This document shows, in pieces, positions 48,586 to 49,302 of a DNA stretch of 49,302 nt. The notes beneath the pieces were generated by a model. That model had not been told where the DNA came from and did not search any database. It was given only the letters and a program-made list of their open reading frames with translations. The position numbers and the translations under genes were made by a program. Where the stretch lies: NCBI GenBank assembly GCA_001786835.1, contig MFTO01000001.1, positions 1 through 49,302 of the forward strand. The letters run 5' to 3'. The DNA is from Candidatus Nomurabacteria bacterium RIFCSPHIGHO2_01_FULL_40_20. Lineage in GTDB: Bacteria; Patescibacteriota; Minisyncoccia; Phycocordibacterales; UBA9973. Numbering within the stretch: position 1 is the first letter of the stretch; every line of letters begins with the position of its first letter.

Positions 48586-49302
48586 CTAATGCTGACCATT
48601 CCTGCGCTTATTTCACTTATCTCCTGTGTAATGCCTGCTTGACGGGCTTTGTTAAATACTAAAGTTAGGTCATCTATCATTTCGCCGGAAGCCTCGGATG
48701 CATTTTTCATCGCTACCATTCTCGCGGATTGCTCGGAAGCATTAGACTCCAACATCATCTGATATATCTGCATCCTAGTCAATTTCTCCGCCAAGCTCCC
48801 AATCAGCGCATTCACATCCCCTTCTAACAAATAGTTCCCCCCCTGCTCTCTCTGCGGAAGACCGTCTTCCGCAGAATTTTCGGCTAGATTCTCAATAAAT
48901 TCTTTCAGTTCAGCTTTGGAAACCGGCAAGATTTGTTTCAAATGTGGCTTTTGGAAAAGCGCAGAGACATAGTCGGTGTAAGCCACTATTACTTTATCAT
49001 AGGTGCCCTTGGTGTATTCATCAATAAGCATTTTAGAAATTGGCAAAATGTCGCGGAGAGTTATGTGGTCTGGAAGTTCTACGAAGCTTGCGATAACATT
49101 TTTGCCAATTCTGCGCATCGCCCCGTCCCCCTTCTTACCAATAGTAATAACGTCAAAGACTGTCTTTGACATGTCGGATTTTAGGAGAGTAAGGGCTTTT
49201 TTGATAACTTGCGCATTGTAAGCTCCGCAGAGTCCACGATTAGATGTTATAAGTACAAGCAGTACTTGCCCTGAGCTCGTCGAAGGATTTTTTTGAACAA
49301 AA
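48582..49302 (-). CDS. atpG: F1F0 ATP synthase gamma subunit, 5' end beyond the window
   Basis: VLLVLITSNRGLCGAYNAQVIKKAL (read past the listed ORF) and C-terminal ARMVAMKNASEASGEMIDDLTLVFNKARQAGITQEISEI. Confidence 0.93.
   Translation of the reverse strand, partial: FVQKNPSTSSGQVLLVLITSNRGLCGAYNAQVIKKALTLLKSDMSKTVFDVITIGKKGDGAMRRIGKNVIASFVELPDHITLRDILPISKMLIDEYTKGTYDKVIVAYTDYVSALFQKPHLKQILPVSKAELKEFIENLAENSAEDGLPQREQGGNYLLEGDVNALIGSLAEKLTRMQIYQMMLESNASEQSARMVAMKNASEASGEMIDDLTLVFNKARQAGITQEISEISAGMVSIS
48851..48875. repeat. 25-bp palindrome TCTGCGGAAGAC-C-GTCTTCCGCAGA inside atpG
   Basis: Perfect 12-bp arms with 1-nt centre; encodes SAEDGLPQR on the minus strand. Confidence 0.93.
49269..49286. 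repeat. CCCTGAGCTCGTCGAAGG-type repeat inside atpG
   Basis: Encodes PSTSSGQ just before the conserved LLVLITSNRGLCG. Confidence 0.7.

Overview
The window reads as a gene-dense, AT-rich bacterial segment with the standard code. It is probably from a Patescibacteria/CPR (Parcubacteria-like) genome; this is inferred from the archaeal-type AspRS, degenerate PriA, Cys-rich double-zinc-ribbon proteins and small monocistronic membrane or lipoprotein genes, and has not been tested phylogenetically. Recognisable genes include scpA, an M1 aminopeptidase, a divergent sigma-70 factor, two toxin-antitoxin-like modules, a YerC/TrpR-like repressor, an aromatic amino acid hydroxylase plus pterin dehydratase, aspS, prs, trpS, dnaB, recR, rplU, cysS, rseP, frr, holB-like, mreB, guaB, purA, guaA, priA-like, VKOR, rsmI and the atpG-[four-helix protein]-atpD-atpC segment. 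I saw no rRNA, tRNA or CRISPR array. The strongest unusual signals are: (1) several different 18-26 bp palindromic or repeat-like inserts that stay in frame inside conserved genes (pepN, cysS twice, atpG twice, possibly holB); (2) degenerate 7-bp-period arrays filling short intergenic gaps (mreB/holB and three around atpG/atpD/atpC), each rich in stop codons; (3) an exact 455-bp tandem duplication that frameshifts the M1 aminopeptidase; (4) a Fic/Doc-HTH cassette bounded by a 25-bp direct repeat of the pterin dehydratase 3' end; (5) three paralogous Cys-rich proteins with related zinc ribbons at both ends; (6) a PriA-like protein without recognisable Walker A or DEEH motifs; (7) a sigma factor lacking the region 2.3/2.4 Trp pair; (8) a 32-bp palindrome present identically at two gene ends.
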